Below, one piece after another: positions 59,501 to 64,000 of a DNA stretch of 64,000 bases. The DNA is from Enoplolaimus lenunculus (taxonomy: Eukaryota; Nematoda; Enoplea; Enoplida; Thoracostomopsidae), in contig JASANG010000457.1 in NCBI GenBank assembly GCA_030248215.1, positions 1 to 64,000 of the forward strand. The letters are read 5' to 3'. How positions within the stretch are numbered: position 1 is the first letter of the stretch; each line of letters begins with the position of its first letter. The notes beneath the pieces are model-generated. The model saw only the letters and a list, made by a program, of their open reading frames with translations. It was not told where the DNA came from and ran no database searches. Made by a program: the position numbers and the translations under genes.

Positions 59501-62500
59501 TAGCGAAGAGTATGTATTAGCTATTTAACAGGAGTGTGCAACTGGGTACATTGTTTTCGCTATTTAACAAGAGTGTGCCACTGCTCAAATGGATACATTC
59601 TGTTTGCAATAGAATACACCCAGCGTGTATGGAAATAATTGAAATGTTCCTTCATTCTCACACGCTAAAACAATTGCACTGCAAGATTGCTCTGATTATG
59701 CACTGTCGACAGTAGTGAGTTCGATTGGAAAACAGATATTGAAGAAAGCTATGAACAATTGGGCAGCTCGTCATTCTTGCTCGCACCTTAGAAGTTTTTT
59801 CTTTACTGTAATAGAAATGGACAACCTTTTGTGGAACTTAAAGAAGCAAACTGTCTTTGGGTGTCTTCAGTAAAATAGGGCTTCTCATCTATATATTGGA
59901 AAATTATTCGCTTTTTAGTAGAATCTGAACAAGAGCTTTAGGTCTGCTCTGCAGTAGGAGATTGAACAAGAGATGTCGGTGTAATGGGCCTTTTACTACA
60001 GTCTGCTCACTTTATATGTCATCTTCTCTTTCTCTAATAATCTAACCGAAAATATGTAACGCGCGCCATTGCTTTTAGTCCCGTGCATTTTTCGGTCAGT
60101 TGCACAAACTTATGTAGAGACTTCGTCGACTCTTGGTACAACCAAATTAAGACTTGGCATTGAGGTTCTGACGTATTGCATAGTACGTTAGACGAGCTGT
60201 GTTTTGGATACCCGTTGTTTTGTTTTGTTCTCTCTTAAAATATGTCTTTAGTATTAAAATGTTCAGCTAGAACTTGTATAAGGTTATCTGTATAGTTGTA
60301 TGTACAGATTGTTAAAGGTAAGATTTATCAGTGTTTATATTTATAGTGAAAGTTGTTTGTGATCAGTTGAATGATACAGAAATATCAACAATCAACGTAC
60401 AACAGCCTGACCCAAGTTTAAAACAAGCGTTAACATTGCTTCAACGCTACTTGAGACTTGTGGAAAGTGTAAGTTTTTTAACTTAAAATTTGTGGTGTGT
60501 AGTTGATGTTATTTACAATTGAGAACATGGGGATGCTGTGGTTTGGTAGCTTTTTGTTATTGGAAGTTTGTTTCATTCTGTTTCTTTTTGGGGGCAAATT
60601 ACCTTTTTTGTAACATTCGTCTACGATTTTAAGAACTTTCACAGTTGGTGACACAACCCCCTCTTTTGAAGTTCTCATAAAATGTAACCCTATTCCAAAA
60701 TTCTGACCACACAGTTTGTAGGAGGTCACTAATCGTTCTAGCTTTAACATTGTATTCTAATTTATCGTTTTTATCTAAATTGCAGTGTACATTCATGCAT
60801 CGTGCGAACCAAGAATACCTAATTGCCTATAACAATGCCGCTGTTGTGCTTGCATGTATTAAGTAAGCAATTTGTTTTACAATTTCTTGTGATGTTTATA
60901 TTTTTGGTAACTTTGCGGTAGTTTCACCTTTGAACCATTTCTCAACTGCTTTGTTTCTCTTTGCTCCTTTGCTACGATGAAAAATTCAAGCCTGCCGACC
61001 ATAAATAGTCTGCATAGTGTTGGCATAATTAACTAAAGCTTTATTCATGCGTAAGCGATGCTTAATAGAAAATCACTGCTGGGGAAATACGGACTCGGCT
61101 AACGTCGAATTCCAACTGCCTAATTTTTGGTTGGTGGTAAACCAACAAACAAGTTTCAAGCTGACTATTAATATTCTCAGTAATTTCAACTAAAAGTGTA
61201 AATTCTTATTAACTAGGGCCGAGATTTTTTGCCAATCGTACATATCGACATGGTTTCCATCTCAACTAGCCAACGGTCAAGCCACAACAACATCCTCTAG
61301 CGCATCAAAGTTGAGGTTGACAGGTCCTGTACGACCGCAACCAAATCTTTCGTTGTCTGCGCCCGGTGCCTACAGTAATGCCCCGAGCCCTCCTTTATCA
61401 TTAGGCAGTGGGGGACCATCACCGCCAGTTTCACCAGCACAGAGTATTGGGCACGCAAGCGGTATCTCTGTGGATGAAAATGGAGCCAGAAATCAGGGGC
61501 AAGTAAGTGTTTCAAAATAGTACGGCATTTTCATGAATGTTGTGCTCTTGGTAAATGTTTACAAATACGTATAGTACTTGTCACCAGCTATTAGTGGGGT
61601 TGCAACCCCTCGAGACTTTTGCATTTGCGGATGTCAAAAGCTACACAGAAGTATGTATATAGGGCAAATCAAATCTCAAAAATATGGTGAATTTTAAAGT
61701 TGTCCGTTCAGTGATCCGAAACTTACAAGGTTTATCACCAACTGGTGACATGTGGTACACACATCTGAGAATGCTGACAATGGGGCTGCTGTGTTTAGTA
61801 TTTTATGATTGTAGTTCGTAGTAAAAACCTTTTTAAATGTGAGCTAGACAGTATAAGTAAAACGTTTTGAATTAGCTTGCACCACATAGTTTGATAGATT
61901 CTGTGATTTTATTTTTAGACTCTGTTTGGTATTAACAAATCAATTTTTGACTGCACAATGTCTGTACTGAAAGCAATCTGTAATTTGTCTCACGACAATG
62001 GTAAGTTCATTGGATTTTTTTATTTAGGAGTGTAGTGGAACTTTTCAGAAAACCCGTGAGAAAAAAATCAGGGGTTATTTTTGTATTTTAGGCAATTTCT
62101 TTATATCTTAACAGATTTTTGGTTAGGTTTCAGTTCCCAACTTAAGAATTCTCTCATCCAAATTTTTGTTGAACCGACCATTTGTTCTCGAAATTCTAGC
62201 TACGTCCATGCCAGCATTTTAAGCACGAACATGCTGGAGCTTAAGATGACGACAAAAGCATATTAAAATATAGTCTGCCAGATATTTTTTACTATTTTAC
62301 AAGTTCAGTGACAGATTGAGGGTTGCGTTGTACTCACCGCGCGCCGACGGACGCCGCCGCGCGCCTGGGCACGGCACGATAAAATTATTTAATAAAAATA
62401 GTTGCACGCCACCAAACAGATGTTGCCTATATTTTATTAGCAACGCATAACGGCGCGCGGCGACGTCCAGCACAGTAAAGTGTAGCCATACCTAATGGTG

Positions 62501-63136
62501 TGGCATGCAGTATGTCGTGGGTGCATTCCGCATTCTAATTGACAGGAAACTTTCCGAACGGCTCTTGCAAGACACTGTGTTAGCTTTGAAATAGTTGTGT
62601 TTTAAATTTAATTTTAATTTTGACTGGTTTTGAATGGTGGTATGTTGCTGTAAGACATTCACAGGCTTTGAGTTTAACTGGTTTCCAAAAATTTATTGGC
62701 TACCTAAACTTTATAATTTAAGTATTATGTTGCGCAACACTTGGCAAAGACACAGGATTCATGTCATCGTTGCTAAGCTGCATTTTGACAAGTTACAAGT
62801 GTGTTCCTGAAGAGAAACAATTCGATTTGTTGTTGCTGGTACGTTTGTGTAAATGGAAACCCAAAGCAAATTTTACCATCAGGTTGCTAAGATTTTTTCC
62901 TGCACTAAGCTGTGTGGAATTTGAAAACCATAAAATGAAACAAAATGCTAATCTACTTACAGTCGTGAATTTCTTGTGTTGTTTCTGCAAATAACAAAAT
63001 GGTTCACTTTTAGGCTCTTGGTGCAATGATCAATTTGGTTGAAAGCTACAACGCCAATCGAAAATTGTTACTTGGTCTCCGTGCTCGATATTCAGATGCG
63101 GAACCGGAATTGCCTGCGTTGCAAGCGTTAGCTAAG
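47549..63136 (+). CDS. wapl: Wings apart-like cohesin release factor, 15 exons, 3' end beyond window
   Basis: Coding exons: 47549-47806, 48561-49013, 53024-54511, 55036-55086, 55682-55930, 56243-56379, 57293-57404, 57885-58244, 59338-59452, 60347-60468, 60786-60862, 61217-61502, 61919-62000, 62723-62838 and 63014-63136. All are GT-AG and all phases fit, giving 1343 codons before the right edge. WAPL unloads cohesin from chromatin with PDS5 and SA/STAG. Matches to the family are FDEVFGSRR at the exon 1/2 join, DDPFSFSDEE (190-199, vertebrate DPFGFDSDDE), KAIYN before the WAPL domain, FTVVRNVKQAHQCHNWGEVQ (835-854), LYILSRDRL, DWFKNEVRTTGGLDYI, NQEYLIAYN, NLSHDN, VPEEKQFD and AMINLVE. The C-terminal repeats of the domain are outside the window. 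Exon 12 adds a Pro/Ser-rich loop. The exon 14 acceptor has in-phase alternatives (after 62746 or 62752). Translation could start upstream if an extra exon joins an AG at 47582. Confidence 0.93.
48023..48429. mobile_element. hAT-like MITE of GATGCCGAT repeats in wapl intron 1
   Basis: The tips are TATGTGTCGATAC and, reverse-complemented, GTTATGCCGATTAATCGG. They are flanked by ATAGTAGT (48015-48022) and ATAGTAAT (48430-48437). Ends are rich in GATGCCGATTC. It is homologous to 56554-56928. Confidence 0.7.
49023..50338 (-). mobile_element. TTGAGCGAAGC-family TIR element, copy 2 (reverse), in wapl intron 2
   Basis: It begins ATTGAGCGAAGCGACGGAG, 9 nt after the exon 2 donor, and ends near 50338 with CGAGCTTCGCTTAATACATG. 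It contains a GTCCGTCCGTCCGGCTGTCT microsatellite and about 165-bp tandem units. A CTCCACAGC-tip element is inserted at 49597-50097. Confidence 0.78.
49597..50097. mobile_element. CTCCACAGC-tip element fragment nested in the preceding element
   Basis: Starts CTGGCTTCTCCACAGCGGGG and follows the left two thirds of 31780-32540 through AACTTCTGGTTAA, then returns to the host repeat. The minus-strand peptide STQRIIKSYF is retained, but the start Met is changed. Confidence 0.75.
50343..51180 (+). mobile_element. Reverse CTCCACAGC-tip element fragment with transposase-like start
   Basis: Begins CTGGCTTCTCCACAGCTTGA and is the reverse complement of the 31780-32540 element up to about 50980. The plus frame at 50881 starts MSTQRNMKPYFAECPLQKKS and continues past the usual break point into GPEDAAAEAIRFHGQY. 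This copy may therefore keep more of the parent gene. The frame ends at 51183. Confidence 0.7.
51203..52635 (+). mobile_element. TTGAGCGAAGC-family TIR element, copy 3, in wapl intron 2
   Basis: It has the left end CCAGTCGTACTGGGACTACA then TATTGAGCGAAGC, the right end GGAGTTTCGCTTCGCTCAAT, and several about 165-bp units with GCAAATTAGCTATTAGCTAA. A GACAGACAGACAGACGGACG microsatellite lies near the right end. A CCAGGGTGC-tip MITE is nested in it. Confidence 0.82.
51564..52041. mobile_element. CCAGGGTGCGACCGGAT-tip MITE nested in copy 3
   Basis: The inverted tips are CCAGGGTGCGACCGGAT and CCAGAGTGCAACCGGATC (the right tip reverse-complemented). Ends are rich in CCGGTATCCGGT. It is homologous to 39414-40106 and younger than the element it interrupts. 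Confidence 0.78.
55148..55260. repeat. Small GC-rich inverted-repeat element in wapl intron 4
   Basis: GTTGCGCTATACTT and AAGTATAGCGCAGC form inverted tips around GTACGGGTGACGGACGGCGA. It is related to 40425-40615. Confidence 0.65.
56554..56928. mobile_element. hAT-like MITE with exact 8-bp target duplication in wapl intron 6
   Basis: The element runs from TAGGATGTGCCGATTAATCG to GGTATCGGCACATCCCTA. It is flanked by the identical 8-mer ATGCTAAA (56546-56553 and 56929-56936). Ends are GGCATCGG-rich. There is no coding capacity. Confidence 0.88.
58330..58480 (+). repeat. Dispersed ~115-bp repeat (wapl intron 8 copy)
   Basis: Blocks GGTTTGAAAGTTACAAGACC, TATCACTGACTGGTGATAAC and ACACATTTGAGAATACGG are repeated at 61710-61775. 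Weaker copies lie at about 58590-58700, 41385-41490 and 21755-21815. Its function is unknown. Confidence 0.55.
62320..62490. repeat. GC-rich inverted repeat in wapl intron 13
   Basis: CACCGCGCGCCGACGGACG faces CGGCGCGCGGCGACGTCC (reverse-complement relation) across an AT-rich loop. It is probably a small worn MITE. Confidence 0.5.
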
Positions 63137-64000
63137 GTATATATTCGGAAACTAAAAAAAATTTTATATTTAGTTATCATCAGGGTTTATTTCTTCAAAA
63201 TTCGACGTGGTTTTTTTAATTTCAATGGGTTTTTTAACTAAAATGGGGTTCAAATACGTTCGAAAGGGCACATAATTACGTATGTATTGTATCCATATAA
63301 AACGATGTCACAGGAACGAGTCATAACTGCTGTGCAAAGTGAAATAATGGCCTATGTAAACTGTTGGTAGTATAGCAGTTAGAACGGTCTTCTTGAATTA
63401 GTGGCTATATTTATGACTGCCATTATACCAATCCGGCTGGGTGAAAGCATGCTTGTAACTTTTCCGGTAGGGCCAGGGCTTACTCTTAATTATGAAATGA
63501 ATGTTTTAAAATAAGGCCCTTTTTGCATAGAGTGTATTATGCGATAAGCCACTATTTACAAACCGCGTACGAGCAAACTGACAATGATTAAACGCATCTT
63601 CTGCAGCATAAAATCACCACAAGACATGAGAGCCCCTCAGAATCTAGCGTTAAGCTCTATAGCAAAGTGTTGATGACAGAAGCCTCCCAGCACGCAACAC
63701 AAGGTAGCAAAAATACTACGTGTATTTGTCTGAGTTTGAGTTTGATTTAAGTTTCAGTATTCAGTAAAATCTTTTCTGCGAAAAACACGTGGAAGTCTTG
63801 GTGGTTTTTCTCGATTTTGTTGGGTGTTTTTGAAAAATGCGGTTGAAAATCACCTATTTCACAAAAAACCCATGGCTTCAATTTAATTTTATCAAATCAA
63901 TTCAACTGAAGGCTGTGCGGTTTTATTATAAAATCTGTTGCTCTTGTGTTTAAAATGTAAGGAAGGTTGGACAGTAAATTGTAACTAATCTTTAGGGGAT
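63137..64000. other. wapl intron 15 (incomplete), with a SINE relic
   Basis: No further wapl exon was recognised before the right edge. About 63613-63700 repeats the CACCACAAGACATGAGAGCC leader of the SINE at 24420 with a decayed tRNA-like part. Confidence 0.5.

Noticed and set aside
1-64000. LTR-type, Polinton or other virus-like element
   Set aside because: I saw no long direct terminal repeats and no gag, integrase, capsid or envelope-like frames. The only reverse-transcriptase remains are LINE-type.

Overview
This is AT-rich, intron-bearing, repeat-dense eukaryotic nuclear DNA, most likely from an invertebrate animal. The evidence is three animal-type genes split by GT-AG introns and dozens of short terminal-inverted-repeat (TIR) elements. 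Degenerate TTAGGC tracts recall the nematode telomere unit. Together with long introns this would fit an early-branching nematode, but that placement is a weak inference.

Layout. 1-13.4 kb holds no intact gene. It has a long inverted-repeat element enclosing a DEG/ENaC-like exon, several nested MITEs, a 3.2-kb array of an 8-bp unit framed by perfect 41-bp TIRs, and a decayed LINE between two inverted arms. 13.9-21.5 kb (minus) is a complete six-exon GCNT-type (core-2 beta-1,6-GlcNAc-transferase family) gene. 22-35 kb is repeat-rich intergenic DNA with two unassigned candidate exons. 35.5-42.2 kb (minus) is a second complete six-exon GCNT-type gene with the same intron positions and phases as the first. 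42.2-47.5 kb is repeats, including a TTAGGC-like tract. 47.5-63.1 kb (plus) is the cohesin-release factor wapl: 15 coding exons joined without a phase conflict, with the 3' end beyond the right edge.

How the genes relate. The two GCNT-type genes are tandem paralogues encoding predicted type II Golgi glycosyltransferases of 469 and 471 residues. They keep the eight family cysteines, but neither has the catalytic glutamate at the position expected from vertebrate GCNT1. wapl would act in the nucleus with PDS5 to unload cohesin; nothing links it functionally to its neighbours. The most distinctive feature of the window is its MITE-like families, several of which carry tandem-repeat arrays inside their TIRs, nest in one another, or sit within about 10 bp of host splice donors. 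I recognised no LTR-type or virus-like element.
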